This document shows, piece by piece, positions 16,805 to 26,285 of a stretch of 64,000 nucleotides of DNA (its first letter is position 1; each line of letters starts with the position of its first letter). Made by a program: the position numbers and the translations under genes. The notes below the pieces were generated by a model that saw nothing but the letters and a program-made list of their open reading frames with translations, was not told where the DNA came from and did not search any database. Source of the DNA: Pseudomonas orientalis (lineage in GTDB: Bacteria; Pseudomonadota; Gammaproteobacteria; Pseudomonadales; Pseudomonadaceae); assembly GCF_001439815.1 (NCBI RefSeq), contig NZ_JYLM01000005.1:62001-126000 (forward strand), in the 5' to 3' direction.

Positions 16805-17749
16805 ATGAACCACCGCACTGTCTGGCTGACCGCGAATGACCACAGCCGCCTGTACGTCAATCAATGGATGCCCGACGTTGCACCCAAGGCCCTGGTGATG
16901 CTGTCCCACGGCATGGCCGAGCACAGCGGCCGCTATGCACGCCTGGCCCAGGCATTGTGCGGCGCCGGCTATGGTTTATATGCGCTGGACCAGCGCGGGC
17001 ATGGCCGTACCGCCGATGAGGGCACCCTGGGGCTTTTTGCCGAGAGCGATGGTTGGAATAAGGTGGTGGGCGATCTGGCCAGTCTCAACCAGCACATCGG
17101 CCAGCAGCACCCGGGGGTGCCGATTATTTTGCTGGGCCACAGCATGGGCAGCTATATCGCGCAGGCGTACATGCTGCATCACAGCGCCAGCCTGCACGGC
17201 GCCATTCTGAGCGGTTCCAATTTCCAGCCGGTGGCGCTGTATCGCGCAGCGCGGCTGATTGCACGTATCGAACGCGCGCGCCAGGGCTTGCGCGGGCGCA
17301 GTGCGTTGATTGACTTCCTGTCGTTCGGTTCATTCAACAAGGCATTCAAACCCAATCGCACCGCCTTCGACTGGCTCAGCCGCGACCCGGTTGAAGTCGA
17401 CAAGTACATTCATGACCCGCTGTGCGGTTTTCGCTGCACCAATCAACTCTGGGTCGACCTGCTCGGCGGCTTGCAGCACATCAGCAAAGCGTCCAATCTC
17501 GCGCAGATCGATCCGGGCCTGCCGATTCTGGTGATCGGCGGTGAATGTGATCCGGTCAGTGAAGGCAAGCGTCTCAAAAGCCTGGCCCATGCCCTGCGTG
17601 AGGCCGGTTGCCAGCACCTGCAATTGACGATCTACCCGCAGGCGCGTCATGAAGTGTTCAACGAAACCAACCGCGACGACGTCACCGCGGATGTACTGGC
17701 GTGGCTCGAGCACACCCTGACATTGCGCAGGCCCACCCGCTGCGAATGA
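16805..17749 (+). CDS. Alpha/beta hydrolase, monoacylglycerol lipase / lysophospholipase type
   Basis: The 314-residue serine hydrolase carries the nucleophile elbow GHSMG (in ILLGHSMGSYIAQ, about residue 115). The acid residue lies in GGECDPVSE and the histidine in ARHEVFNE, completing a catalytic triad. An early VMLSHGMAEHSGRYARLA stretch is typical of monoacylglycerol lipases and lysophospholipases. It is divergent from fadD2 and followed by phaJ1, as in P. aeruginosa. This context points to fatty acid release and recycling. The ATG at 16805 has AAAGGA upstream. Confidence 0.9.
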   Translation: MNHRTVWLTANDHSRLYVNQWMPDVAPKALVMLSHGMAEHSGRYARLAQALCGAGYGLYALDQRGHGRTADEGTLGLFAESDGWNKVVGDLASLNQHIGQQHPGVPIILLGHSMGSYIAQAYMLHHSASLHGAILSGSNFQPVALYRAARLIARIERARQGLRGRSALIDFLSFGSFNKAFKPNRTAFDWLSRDPVEVDKYIHDPLCGFRCTNQLWVDLLGGLQHISKASNLAQIDPGLPILVIGGECDPVSEGKRLKSLAHALREAGCQHLQLTIYPQARHEVFNETNRDDVTADVLAWLEHTLTLRRPTRCE

Positions 17750-17806
17750 CTTTGCGTTTAAAATCAGCCAATTAAATTATCGATTAGCCACAGGATGCAC
17801 GTTTAG

Positions 17807-18277
17807 ATGACCCAGGTAACCAACACACCCTACGAAGCCCTCGAAGTCGGCCAGACCGCCAGCTTCAGCAAGACCGTCGAAGAGCGCGATATCCAGTTGT
17901 TCGCCGCCATGTCCGGCGATCACAACCCGGTGCACCTGGATGCCGAATATGCCAAGGCGACCATGTTCAAAGAGCGTATCGCCCATGGCATGTTCAGCGG
18001 TGCGCTGATCAGTGCGGCCGTAGCCTGTGAATTGCCTGGGCCGGGCACGATCTATATCGGCCAGCAGATGAGCTTTCAGAAGCCGGTGAAGATCGGCGAT
18101 ACGTTAACCGTGCGCCTGGAAATCCTGGAGAAGCTGCCCAAATTTCGCGTTCGCATTGCCACGCGCGTTTTCAACCAGCGTGATGAGTTGGTAGTGGATG
18201 GCGAGGCGGAGATTCTTGCGCCGCGTAAGCAGCAGATTGTCACGCTGACCGAACTGCCGCCGATCAGTATTGGTTGA
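17807..18277 (+). CDS. phaJ1: (R)-specific enoyl-CoA hydratase
   Basis: The 156-residue MaoC-like hot-dog-fold protein has the length of PhaJ1. The catalytic pair is Asp38 and His43 in SGDHNPVHLD. IAHGMFSGALISA and GPGTIYIGQQMSFQKPVKIGD are family hallmarks, and it ends in ELPPISIG as remembered for PhaJ1 of P. aeruginosa. The enzyme hydrates trans-2-enoyl-CoA to (R)-3-hydroxyacyl-CoA, linking beta-oxidation to polyhydroxyalkanoate synthesis. Its place beside fadD2-fadD1 agrees with this role. Confidence 0.93.
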   Translation: MTQVTNTPYEALEVGQTASFSKTVEERDIQLFAAMSGDHNPVHLDAEYAKATMFKERIAHGMFSGALISAAVACELPGPGTIYIGQQMSFQKPVKIGDTLTVRLEILEKLPKFRVRIATRVFNQRDELVVDGEAEILAPRKQQIVTLTELPPISIG

Positions 18278-18295
18278 TTCATCGCTTTGAGTAAT

Positions 18296-18320
18296 AGGAC
18301 GGTCGCCCAGTGGCCGTCCT
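18296..18320 (+). terminator. Inverted repeat after phaJ1
   Basis: AGGACGG / CCGTCCT form a 7-pair stem 18 bases after the phaJ1 stop. There is no T run. The remaining bases to 18537 hold no gene and probably the promoter of the next one. Confidence 0.45.
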
Positions 18321-18537
18321 GATCGACAAAGTAACTAAAGTAATACACATGCACCTCAACGACGCTCATTGAACAGGGCGTTGTCCCACGCCCAGCGCCC
18401 GCAATACGGACTGGCCTGATCCTGTACGTTCGATAAAAATCAACCGGCTTCAACTATGAATTGCCGGTTGCCTATTCAGTCGCCCTCTCAACTTTACGAC
18501 TGACAACGTATCTAGAACACGCCAGGAAACTATAAAA

Positions 18538-19896
18538 ATGAAGAACCCACTCGACAATGTGATTTATGAAAACAACACGTTCAAGGAATCGGGGACTTGG
18601 TTCAGCGGTACACACCTGCCCGATCGATCATCGGCCAGTATCAGCGCGGTGGTCTTCAAAGGCGACCTGTATGTATTTATTCAACATTACGGCAGCCTCG
18701 ATAATGGCAAGGTCGATTACCTGATCTTCCAGCGCATGCCCTCGGGTCAATTGAAGAATACTGTCAAACACACCATTCCACATATATATGTCACCGGCAC
18801 GCCCGCAGTCGCGGTATACGATAATAAAATCTATTGCGCGTTTCGGCCTGGTGGTGATTCGCAAAAGTTAACGTACACCACCTTTGACGGGAGCACATGG
18901 TCAAGCGTCATCACTACGAAGAAAGGTATCTTGACCTCCCCCTCCCTGGCGGTTTACCAGGATAAATTATATTGCTTCCACCAGGGTTGGGAGGAAGACC
19001 GTGGCACCCTGTGGTATTCGACGTTCAATGGTGCTGACTGGGATGAAGATCAGCGCATCCATGGCCTTGAAATAACAGAATCACCCTCCCTCGCCGTGTA
19101 CAAGGGCGAACTTTATTGCGCCTATCACAAGGCGAGCACCAAAACCGCCTGGTGCATTAAATTTGACGGTATGCAGTGGTCTCATGAACTGAGTCTGTCT
19201 GCCAATGTTTCGGAAAGTCCTTCCCTTTACACTTATAATGACAGCCTCTTCAGCGCACGTACCGTCACGTCCGAACATGCCAGCCTTTGTATAAATTATC
19301 TGGATAACGGAACGTGGTGCCCTGATAAGACGGTGGTGAACGACGGCATCTCGAACAGTCCGTGCCTGGTAGAGCATGAAGGGCTTCTTTATTGCTTCTA
19401 TCGAAACAATGACCACACACTGTCGTACGCTTTCCAACATTATCAAACCCTTAACCGCGCCATCCCGCTACTTGATGTCTGGGGGGAAGGACGCATCCAC
19501 GCAGGTAACTTGATATCCGGTTTCGACGCAGCGGTTAATCTGAATCTATACCGACAGCCCGTTTCCAACGGTATCAACCGTCACAGTGCAATTCCGAATA
19601 TCATGCCGGTTGCTACTTACGAGGACCCCGATTTCCCCATAGCCTGCGAGCAAGTTAAAATCATTACCTTAATGGGGGCGCCTATTACCGAACGCGTCGC
19701 AGATGAAATAGGCCGAGTACTCGACATTGAGGGCATGGTATTTTTATTTGCACCGGATGATAAGGAGCGGGAGAAGTTTCAAAACAGGAACAAGTTTCGG
19801 CTCAAACCCATCAGCACCGCCACGCTTCCCTCGCCAATCGACCAGATCTCCAAAGACTTTTATCCTGTGTATGCCTATAAAAAATACAGGAGCTAA
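18538..19896 (+). CDS. Propeller-like repeat protein with an unknown C-terminal domain
   Basis: The 452-residue protein has no signal peptide. Residues 33-310 contain six repeats starting near 33, 88, 134, 182, 227 and 274, with a period of about 46. The repeat consensus is SPSLAVYxxxLYCxY followed by FDGxxW. This looks like a six-bladed, possibly carbohydrate-binding, beta-propeller. The C-terminal domain (about 315-452) holds LLDVWGEGRIHAGNLI, VKIITLMGAPITERVADEIG and FLFAPDDKEREKF and was not recognised. Codon use is clearly less GC-biased than the flanks, suggesting an accessory gene. A strong two-way terminator follows. Function unknown; a lectin-toxin or an attachment role is only a guess. 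Confidence 0.72.
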   Translation: MKNPLDNVIYENNTFKESGTWFSGTHLPDRSSASISAVVFKGDLYVFIQHYGSLDNGKVDYLIFQRMPSGQLKNTVKHTIPHIYVTGTPAVAVYDNKIYCAFRPGGDSQKLTYTTFDGSTWSSVITTKKGILTSPSLAVYQDKLYCFHQGWEEDRGTLWYSTFNGADWDEDQRIHGLEITESPSLAVYKGELYCAYHKASTKTAWCIKFDGMQWSHELSLSANVSESPSLYTYNDSLFSARTVTSEHASLCINYLDNGTWCPDKTVVNDGISNSPCLVEHEGLLYCFYRNNDHTLSYAFQHYQTLNRAIPLLDVWGEGRIHAGNLISGFDAAVNLNLYRQPVSNGINRHSAIPNIMPVATYEDPDFPIACEQVKIITLMGAPITERVADEIGRVLDIEGMVFLFAPDDKEREKFQNRNKFRLKPISTATLPSPIDQISKDFYPVYAYKKYRS

Positions 19897-19905
19897 GGGT
19901 AGGCG

Positions 19906-19942
19906 AAAAAAATCCGAGGCCCAAAGGGGACCTCGGATTTTT
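19906..19942. terminator. Bidirectional intrinsic terminator
   Basis: AAAATCCGAGG / CCTCGGATTTT is a perfect 11-pair stem with A and T runs on both sides. It lies between the propeller gene and the convergent DUF2383 gene and can serve both. Confidence 0.92.
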
Positions 19943-19992
19943 ATGGCGCGTTACAGATCAATCAACGCGCCTGCAACCGTACAACGCTCGAA

Positions 19993-20460
19993 TCAGGACT
20001 GAGCACGTGCCTGGTTACGCAGGGCTTTGACCTGATCGTGGTTACGTTGTACGCCGTGGTACTGACGCTCAACCAGGTCACGAATACCCAGCAGGTTGTG
20101 CTTGTTGATCTTCTCGATCGCTTCACGGTAAGCCTTCAGTGCGTGGTCTTCACCGCGCTCGGCTTCGTTCAGCACGGACTCTTCGTCCTTACCGGTGATC
20201 ATCGATTTCACGTCAACCCAACCGCGATGCAGCGCACCGGCCATGCTGCCGGAATCTTCCGGATCGCCACCCAGGGCACGCACGGCGGTTTTCAGCTCGG
20301 CGGCAGCAGTGGCGCAATCGGCGGAGCGCTTGGCGAACAGGGCTTTGAGTTCAGGGTGCTTGATGTCTTCAGCGCACTCTTTGAAACCTTTCTGGCCATC
20401 GATGCTGGTTTCGATCAGGTCATTCAGTACGGAGATCGATTCTTTGTTGATGTCAGTCAT
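19993..20460 (-). CDS. PA2169-type four-helix-bundle protein (DUF2383)
   Basis: The 155-residue helical, ferritin-like protein starts MTDINKESISVLNDLIETSI. It shows the family pattern of spaced acidic and histidine residues (KGFKECAEDIKHPELKALF, RGEDHALKAYREAIEK, RQYHGVQRNHDQVKAL). Members are annotated as PA2169 family or DUF2383, and many are stress-induced. The exact role is not known. Codon use is typical of highly expressed host genes. The gene stands alone, sharing the terminator at 19906-19942. Confidence 0.9.
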   Translation of the reverse strand: MTDINKESISVLNDLIETSIDGQKGFKECAEDIKHPELKALFAKRSADCATAAAELKTAVRALGGDPEDSGSMAGALHRGWVDVKSMITGKDEESVLNEAERGEDHALKAYREAIEKINKHNLLGIRDLVERQYHGVQRNHDQVKALRNQARAQS

Positions 20461-20665
20461 TTTTCAATTCCTTGTGTGGATTGATGAAGGTTGCCTTAAT
20501 GATTGCAGCGCCCGTGCCAGGTTTTGAATAATAACTTTTATCTTTAAATTCAATGACTTAATAATAATTGAACCATCTGTATGTATGTTATTTGCATGAT
20601 CTGTCATTTGGCCTTCATGCAGAATGCCTGTATTTTCGAAAGCCTCGCCTTCACTGCTCAAAACC

Positions 20666-20902
20666 ATGAACCCCGAAAAACTCGAATTGCTGATCACCCG
20701 CGAAATGCCTTTTGGCAAATACAAAGGCCGGATCATCGCCGACCTGCCCGGCCCCTACCTGAACTGGTTCGCCCGCGAGGGTTTCCCCCACGGAGAACTC
20801 GGCGGTTTGCTGGCCTTGATGCAGGAAATCGACCACAACGGCCTGGCCGACTTGCTTGAGCCGCTGCGCGTTAAACACGGTAAACCCGCCCCTCGCCATT
20901 AA
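20666..20902 (+). CDS. DUF3820-family small protein
   Basis: The 78-residue cytoplasmic protein is dominated by the family signature MPFGKYKGRIIADLPGPYLN followed by WFAREGFPHGELG. The MPFGKYKG motif is shared with small proteins linked to nucleic-acid enzymes (the DUF3820/QueT-like group), but no reaction is established. The ATG at 20666 begins the conserved part. The next gene starts 15 bases after its stop, so co-transcription with the aminotransferase is likely. Confidence 0.88.
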   Translation: MNPEKLELLITREMPFGKYKGRIIADLPGPYLNWFAREGFPHGELGGLLALMQEIDHNGLADLLEPLRVKHGKPAPRH

Positions 20903-20916
20903 CTGAGAGCCACGCC

Positions 20917-22092
20917 ATGCCAAGGAATGCGAACAACGAACCTCACTGGCAGGCCATCGCCCAGCGCTACGAGCTGGAGCCGGGCCGGGTCAATCTGGAA
21001 AACGGTTACTTCGGGCGCATGAGCCGTGCAGTCCAGGCGCAGTACCTGGAACACGTGGCGTTTATCAACCGCAGCAACTCGGTGCATGTACGCCAGCGCT
21101 TCGAGCAAGGGGAAGCTGTCGAGATTCGCCGCCAACTGGCCGCGCTGATCGACGCAGACCCCGACTCGGTGGCCTTCACCCGCAACGCCACCGAAGCCTT
21201 GCAGTCGCTGATCCGCAACTACAACCGCCTGCAGCCGGGCGATCAGGTGCTGATCAGTGATCTGGAGTACGACACGGTCAAAGGCGCGATGCGCTGGCTG
21301 GCCGGCGTGCGCGGTGTCGAGGTAATCGAAATTTCCCATACGCATCCGGCCAGTTTCGACAGCCTGGTGCAGACTTATCGCGATACCTTCAATCAATACC
21401 CGCGTCTGAAGCTGATGGCGCTGACCCATGTCACCCACCGTACCGGCCTGGTGATGCCGGTGGCCGCGATTGCCAGGGCGGCGCGTGAACATGGAGTCGA
21501 CATGATCCTCGACGGCGCGCACGCCCTGGGCCAGATCGATTTCAACCTTGGCGAACTGGGCATTCAGTTCGCCGGCTTCAACCTGCACAAATGGATCGGC
21601 GCACCGCTGACCCTGGGCTTTCTCTACATTGCCCCCGAACGCCTGCCGGATATCGACCCGGACATGGGCGAATTCCACTACCCCGCCACGGATGTACGGG
21701 CACGTACGTCCTACAGCACGCCGAACTTTCCGGCACTGATGAGCCTGCCATTGGTGCTTGAAGAGCATCGGCAACTGGGTGGCGCAGCGGCCAAAGGTGC
21801 GCGGGTCAACTACCTGCGGGACATGTGGGTGAGCCAGGTGCGTAAGTTGCCGGGGATTGAGGTGCTGACGCCGGATGATCCGAGGGTGTATTGCGGGATT
21901 ACCGCGTTCAAGTTCACTGGGCGCGATCAGCAGGTGATGGTTGACAGGTTGCTCAAGGAGTATGACGTATTCACCACAACCCGCTCAGGCGCGGCGTTTG
22001 GAACCTGTATTCGAGTGACGCCGGGGTTGGTGACTTCCGCTGCGGAGATCGATATGTTGGTCCACGCAATTACCCAACTAAACACAGATTAA
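20917..22092 (+). CDS. Class V aminotransferase, isopenicillin-N-epimerase-like
   Basis: The 391-residue PLP enzyme of fold type I has the Schiff-base lysine at Lys225 in FNLHKWIGAP, the PLP-contacting aspartate at Asp199 in ILDGAHALGQ, and a glycine/asparagine-rich cofactor region near FTRNATEAL. The match is to the subgroup related to cysteine desulfurases and isopenicillin N epimerase, whose members have varied substrates, so the reaction is not assigned. The ATG at 20917 follows closely on the DUF3820 gene. A collapsed GI REP begins immediately after its stop. Confidence 0.88.
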   Translation: MPRNANNEPHWQAIAQRYELEPGRVNLENGYFGRMSRAVQAQYLEHVAFINRSNSVHVRQRFEQGEAVEIRRQLAALIDADPDSVAFTRNATEALQSLIRNYNRLQPGDQVLISDLEYDTVKGAMRWLAGVRGVEVIEISHTHPASFDSLVQTYRDTFNQYPRLKLMALTHVTHRTGLVMPVAAIARAAREHGVDMILDGAHALGQIDFNLGELGIQFAGFNLHKWIGAPLTLGFLYIAPERLPDIDPDMGEFHYPATDVRARTSYSTPNFPALMSLPLVLEEHRQLGGAAAKGARVNYLRDMWVSQVRKLPGIEVLTPDDPRVYCGITAFKFTGRDQQVMVDRLLKEYDVFTTTRSGAAFGTCIRVTPGLVTSAAEIDMLVHAITQLNTD

Positions 22093-22122
22093 AATGTGGC
22101 AGGGGGCTTGCCCCCTCCCACA
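22093..22122. repeat. Collapsed GI REP
   Basis: TGTGGCAGGGGGCTTG is joined directly to CCCCCTCCCACA without the usual middle and second REP. It looks like an internal deletion of a REPIN, leaving one short near-palindrome. Confidence 0.75.
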
Positions 22123-22156
22123 CTGGTTTTGTGGCGTTCTCGCGGTTTTCTACAGG

Positions 22157-22190
22157 CAAAAAAAAGCGGTACACCGACCAAGTGCACCGC
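22157..22190 (-). terminator. Terminator of the zwf-pgl-eda operon
   Basis: On the minus strand GCGGTGCAC / GTGTACCGC form a 9-pair stem (one G-T pair) followed by eight Ts. It lies 44 bases after the eda stop. Confidence 0.88.
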
Positions 22191-22233
22191 AAAAATGCCG
22201 TTAAGCACAGCAACAACGATTCGGTAAATCAGG

Positions 22234-22899
22234 TCAATCCAGCAGCGCCAGCGCCTCGGCGGTGACTTCCTGGATGCGTGCCCAGTCGCCATTCCTGACC
22301 CACTCGGGATCAAGCATCCAGCTACCGCCCACGCACATCACGTTTTTCAACGCCATGTAGCTTTTGATGTTGGCCGGGCCGACGCCACCGGTCGGGCAGA
22401 ATTTCACTTCGCCGAACGGGCCGCCCAAGGCCTTGATCGCAGCCACGCCGCCGCTGACCTCGGCCGGGAACAGCTTGAAGCGGCGATAGCCCAGGCCATA
22501 GCCTTCCATGATGCCGGAGGCATTGCTGATGCCGGGCAGCAGCGGGATCGGGCTGTGCACCGAGGCTTCCAGCAGGTCGCGGGTAATGCCGGGGGTGACG
22601 ATAAATTGCGAGCCGGCCACTTCAGCCGCCTCGAGCATATGACGGTCCAGCACGGTGCCTGCGCCGGTGCACAGTTCAGGGCGCTGCTCGCGCAGCACCT
22701 GGATGGCCTTGAGACCGAACTCGGAACGCAGGGTCACTTCCAATGCGGTCAGGCCACCGGCTGCCAGGGCATCGGCCAGCGGCAGGATGTCCTGTTCGCG
22801 GGCGATGGTGATCACCGGCAGGATCCGCGCCTTGGCGCAGAGGCTGTCGATCAGGGCAACTTTATCCGCCATGGACACGGTCGATTGAGGGCTTTTCAT
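22234..22899 (-). CDS. eda: KDPG aldolase
   Basis: The 221-residue class I aldolase cleaves 2-keto-3-deoxy-6-phosphogluconate to pyruvate and glyceraldehyde 3-phosphate in the Entner-Doudoroff pathway. The Schiff-base lysine is Lys142 in RRFKLFPAE. Glu54 lies in ALEVTLRS, and the phosphate-binding CPTGGV and CVGGSWML loops are present. The ATG at 22899 with AAGGA upstream is preferred; longer in-frame starts at 22926 and 22920 would overlap or nearly abut pgl and fall outside the conserved part. It is the last gene of zwf-pgl-eda. Confidence 0.96.
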   Translation of the reverse strand: MKSPQSTVSMADKVALIDSLCAKARILPVITIAREQDILPLADALAAGGLTALEVTLRSEFGLKAIQVLREQRPELCTGAGTVLDRHMLEAAEVAGSQFIVTPGITRDLLEASVHSPIPLLPGISNASGIMEGYGLGYRRFKLFPAEVSGGVAAIKALGGPFGEVKFCPTGGVGPANIKSYMALKNVMCVGGSWMLDPEWVRNGDWARIQEVTAEALALLD

Positions 22900-22916
22900 A
22901 GCGGCTGATCCTTGGC

Positions 22917-23630
22917 TCATGGGCACCAGTAAATCTCTAATGTAGGTTGCAAAAACGCGCGAATCGGCATGGCGGCGACGTCGTCACCGGCCAGCGCGGC
23001 GCTCAAGGTGGTCAATTTGGAACTGCCGGAAATCGACAGCACGGTGTAGTGGGCCGTCGCCAGTAATGCGCGGCTCATGGTCAGGCGCTGGTGCGGAACG
23101 GTCGGCGCCAGCATCGGCCAGCAACGGCGGGTACCGTCGGCCTGCAAGGCTTCAGCCAGGTTCGGGCTGTCGGGAAACAGCGAGGCGGTGTGGCCGTCAT
23201 CACCCATGCCTAGCACCAGCACGTCAATGGCTGGCAGTTCGGCCAGCAGGCGATCGGCCTGCTCGGCGGCGTCTTCAAGGTTGGCGGCGGCGCTGTACAG
23301 GCTGAGGAACCTGGCCTTGGCCGCCGGGCCTTGCAACAGGTGCTGCTTCAACAAACCGGCATTGCTGTCGGCGTGTTCCACCGGCACCCAACGCTCATCG
23401 GCCAGGGTGACGGTGACCTTGGACCAGTCCAGGGCCTGCCCGGCCAGGTTCTGGAAAAACGCCACGGGGCTGCGGCCGCCGGACACGACCAGGGTCGCCC
23501 CGCCACGGGCGCTGATGGCCGCACGCAATTGTTCGGCCACGTCATTGGCCAGGCCGTCCGCCAACAGCACGGGCGTGCGGTACTCATGGGCAGTAACGCC
23601 CTGAGGCAGTTTCAATTCAGATATCGCCAT
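22917..23630 (-). CDS. pgl: 6-phosphogluconolactonase
   Basis: The 237-residue cytoplasmic enzyme hydrolyses 6-phosphoglucono-1,5-lactone made by Zwf. Typical motifs: [16 protein letters not shown] near the N-terminus, [17 protein letters not shown], and [18 protein letters not shown]. The ATG at 23630 ([10 protein letters not shown]) overlaps the end of zwf by 14 bases, implying coupled translation. The eda start lies 18 bases after its stop. Confidence 0.96.
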   Translation of the reverse strand: MAISELKLPQGVTAHEYRTPVLLADGLANDVAEQLRAAISARGGATLVVSGGRSPVAFFQNLAGQALDWSKVTVTLADERWVPVEHADSNAGLLKQHLLQGPAAKARFLSLYSAAANLEDAAEQADRLLAELPAIDVLVLGMGDDGHTASLFPDSPNLAEALQADGTRRCWPMLAPTVPHQRLTMSRALLATAHYTVLSISGSSKLTTLSAALAGDDVAAMPIRAFLQPTLEIYWCP

Positions 23631-25083
23631 ACCACGACCTCCCATCCCGCGTGATCAGTGCAATCGAGCTCATCGGCCCCCAGGAACCCGCCGCGTACGG
23701 CTTGGGCGCATCACCGGATTTTTTCCACCCGGCGATCAACTGGTCACACCACTTCCACGCGGCTTCGATTTCATCTTTGCGAACAAACAGGTTCTGATTG
23801 CCGCGCATCACTTCCAACAGCAAACGCTCGTAGGCATCGGGGATGCGTGCGCTGCGATAGGTGTCGGAAAAATTCAGTTGCAGCGGACCGCTGCGCAGTT
23901 GCATGCCCTTGTCCAGGCCCTGCTCCTTGGTCATCACGCGCAAGGAAATACCTTCGTCCGGCTGCAGGCGGATGATCAACTTGTTGCTGATCTGCAAGCG
24001 CTGCTCGGGGGCGAAGATATAGTGGGACGGTTCCTTGAAGTGGATGACGATCTGCGACAGCTTTTGCGGCATGCGCTTGCCGGTACGCAGGTAGAACGGC
24101 ACCCCGGCCCAACGCCAGTTACGGATATCGGCGCGCAGGGCGACGAAGGTCTCGGTGTCGCTCTGGGTGTTGGAGTTCTCTTCTTCCAGGTACCCCGGCA
24201 CGGCTTTACCGGCGCTGTAGCCGGCGATGTACTGGCCGCGCACCACCTGGGTGGTCAGGCCTTCCGGGCTGATCGGCGCCAGGGCCTTGAGCACCTTGAC
24301 CTTCTCGTCACGGATGCTGTCGGCGGACAGGTCGGCCGGCGGGTCCATGGCGATCAGGCACAGCAGCTGCAGCAGGTGGTTCTGGATCATGTCGCGCAGT
24401 TGGCCGGCCTTGTCGAAGTAGCCCCAACGGCCTTCGATGCCAACCTGCTCGGCCACGGTGATTTCCACGTGGGAAATGTAGTGCTGGTTCCACTGGGTTT
24501 CGAACAGGCTGTTGGCGAAACGCAGGGCGATCAGGTTCTGGACGGTTTCCTTGCCCAGGTAGTGGTCGATGCGGTAGGTGCGGTTTTCCGGGAAAAACTG
24601 CGCGACCGCATCGTTGACCTTGCGCGAGGATTCCAGGTCCGAACCGATCGGTTTTTCCAGCACCACGCGAGTGTTTTCTGCCAGGCCGACCTTGGACAGG
24701 TTTTCGCAGATCGCGCCATATACGGCGGCCGGGGTGGCGAAGTAGGCGATGAGGCGCTGTTCGCTGCCGGCTTTTTCGGCAAGCCCGACGTAGTCGTCGG
24801 CCTTCATGAAGTCGACATGCACATACGCCAGGCGCGCCAGGAAACGCTGGGCCACGGCTTCGTCAAGTTCCTTGCCGACGTACTTGCGCAGTTCTTTTTC
24901 GATATGGGCCAGGTGCTGCTGCTCGGAGCCGGCTTCGCGGGCCAGGGCCAGGATGCGCGTGTCATCGTGCAGGAGGCCGGCGCCATCGAGTTGATAGAGA
25001 GCAGGAAATAACTTGCGCAGCGCCAGATCACCCAACGCGCCAAACAGGGCAAAGGTGCAGGGTTCCACGGTTATCGAAGGCAT
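23617..25083 (-). CDS. zwf: Glucose-6-phosphate 1-dehydrogenase
   Basis: The 488-residue enzyme oxidises glucose 6-phosphate to 6-phosphogluconolactone, the entry to the Entner-Doudoroff and pentose phosphate routes. The dinucleotide-binding [10 protein letters not shown] is at 15-24 (usually GASGDL). The active-site RIDHYLGKE and the preceding [14 protein letters not shown] are intact. It heads the zwf-pgl-eda operon and is divergent from hexR. A HexR-like palindrome (25149-25164) lies 66 bases upstream. HexR control relieved by KDPG is established for this operon in P. putida. Confidence 0.97.
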   Translation of the reverse strand: MPSITVEPCTFALFGALGDLALRKLFPALYQLDGAGLLHDDTRILALAREAGSEQQHLAHIEKELRKYVGKELDEAVAQRFLARLAYVHVDFMKADDYVGLAEKAGSEQRLIAYFATPAAVYGAICENLSKVGLAENTRVVLEKPIGSDLESSRKVNDAVAQFFPENRTYRIDHYLGKETVQNLIALRFANSLFETQWNQHYISHVEITVAEQVGIEGRWGYFDKAGQLRDMIQNHLLQLLCLIAMDPPADLSADSIRDEKVKVLKALAPISPEGLTTQVVRGQYIAGYSAGKAVPGYLEEENSNTQSDTETFVALRADIRNWRWAGVPFYLRTGKRMPQKLSQIVIHFKEPSHYIFAPEQRLQISNKLIIRLQPDEGISLRVMTKEQGLDKGMQLRSGPLQLNFSDTYRSARIPDAYERLLLEVMRGNQNLFVRKDEIEAAWKWCDQLIAGWKKSGDAPKPYAAGSWGPMSSIALITRDGRSWYGDI

Positions 25084-25148
25084 GATGTTTGTTCTTTTAT
25101 CAAGTTAAGCTACAAATACCTTTTTTCAAGGCATCACTCAAGGAAAAA

Positions 25149-25164
25149 TGTAGTAATAACCACA
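25149..25164. promoter_or_regulatory. Probable HexR operator
   Basis: TGTAGTAATAACCACA is an imperfect 16-base palindrome in the zwf-hexR divergent region, resembling the TGTAAT/ATTACA-type boxes reported for HexR. The region 25084-25294 holds no gene. Confidence 0.6.
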
Positions 25165-25294
25165 ACATTTTCCGCAAATACGCATTGCGTGTGGTGGTGT
25201 TCGGCTACCCTCAGTAGGATAGGCCACCGCGAAAAGCCACTCATCGATTGGTTACCGCCTCCTTATTTGCATCGTCGCCCGAAGGAAAGACTGA

Positions 25295-26164
25295 ATGGAC
25301 CGCGTGCGAAATCTTCTGGAACAAATCCGGAACCGCCTCGAAGAATTGAACAAGGCCGAGAAAAAAGTCGCCGAGGTCATCCTGCTCAACCCGCAGCAGG
25401 CCACCCGCTTCTCGATCGCCGCCCTTGCCCAGGCCGCCTCGGTCAGCGAACCGACGGTCAACCGTTTCTGCCGTTCGTTCGGCGTCAGCGGCTACCCTGA
25501 ACTTAAATTGCAGCTGGCGCAAAGTCTGGCCAGTGGCGCGGCGTATGTCAGCCGCGCCGTGGAAGCCGATGATAACCCCGAGGCCTACACCCAGAAGATC
25601 TTTGGCAGCGCCATTGCCTCCCTGGACAGCGCCTGCCAGGCCCTGGACCCGGCCCTGATCAGCAAGGCCGTGGATTTGTTGATCCAGGCGCGGCAGATCC
25701 ACTTTTTCGGCCTGGGCGCCTCGGCACCGGTGGCGATGGACGCGCTGCACAAGTTCTTCCGTTTCAACCTGGCGGTGACTGCCCACGCCGACGTGCTGAT
25801 GCAACGCATGATCGCCTCGGTGGCGCATACGGGTGAATTGTTCGTGATCATTTCCTACACCGGGCGTACCCGTGAGCTGGTGGAAGTGGCGCGTATCGCG
25901 CGGGAAAACGGCGCATCGGTGCTGGGCGTGACGGCCGAGAACTCGCCGCTGGCCAAGGCCAGTACCGTGAGCCTGAACATTCCGCTGCCGGAAGACACCG
26001 ATATCTACATGCCGATGACGTCGCGGATCATTCAGCTGACGGTACTGGATGTGCTGGCGACCGGGATGACACTGCGCCGTGGCGTGGATTTCCAGCCGCA
26101 TTTGCGCAAGATCAAAGAGAGCTTGAATGACAGCCGGTATCCGGTGGGGGATGAATTCAACTGA
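25295..26164 (+). CDS. hexR: RpiR-family regulator HexR
   Basis: The 289-residue repressor has an N-terminal RpiR helix-turn-helix ([20 protein letters not shown], then [15 protein letters not shown]) and a C-terminal SIS sugar-phosphate-binding domain ([36 protein letters not shown]). HexR represses zwf-pgl-eda and other central carbon genes and is released by KDPG, the Eda substrate. Divergence from zwf is the usual Pseudomonas arrangement. Confidence 0.96.
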   Translation: MDRVRNLLEQIRNRLEELNKAEKKVAEVILLNPQQATRFSIAALAQAASVSEPTVNRFCRSFGVSGYPELKLQLAQSLASGAAYVSRAVEADDNPEAYTQKIFGSAIASLDSACQALDPALISKAVDLLIQARQIHFFGLGASAPVAMDALHKFFRFNLAVTAHADVLMQRMIASVAHTGELFVIISYTGRTRELVEVARIARENGASVLGVTAENSPLAKASTVSLNIPLPEDTDIYMPMTSRIIQLTVLDVLATGMTLRRGVDFQPHLRKIKESLNDSRYPVGDEFN

Positions 26165-26188
26165 TTCAGCATCTGTGTTGACTTGACT

Positions 26189-26273
26189 GGCCTCATCGGG
26201 GGCAAGCCCCCTCCCACTTTTGAATGGGTTCACAAATCAAAATGTGGGAGGGGGCTTGCCCCCGATGAGGCCA
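26189..26273. repeat. Outward-facing pair of GI REPs
   Basis: Two GI REPs are inverted with their CCCAC ends pointing inward, the opposite of a normal REPIN. They are separated by about 27 bases. The outer flanks extend the symmetry (TGGCCTCATC / GATGAGGCCA), so the whole 85 bases can form a long hairpin between convergent hexR and the mutarotase gene. Confidence 0.85.
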
Positions 26274-26285
26274 TCAGCCACACAG

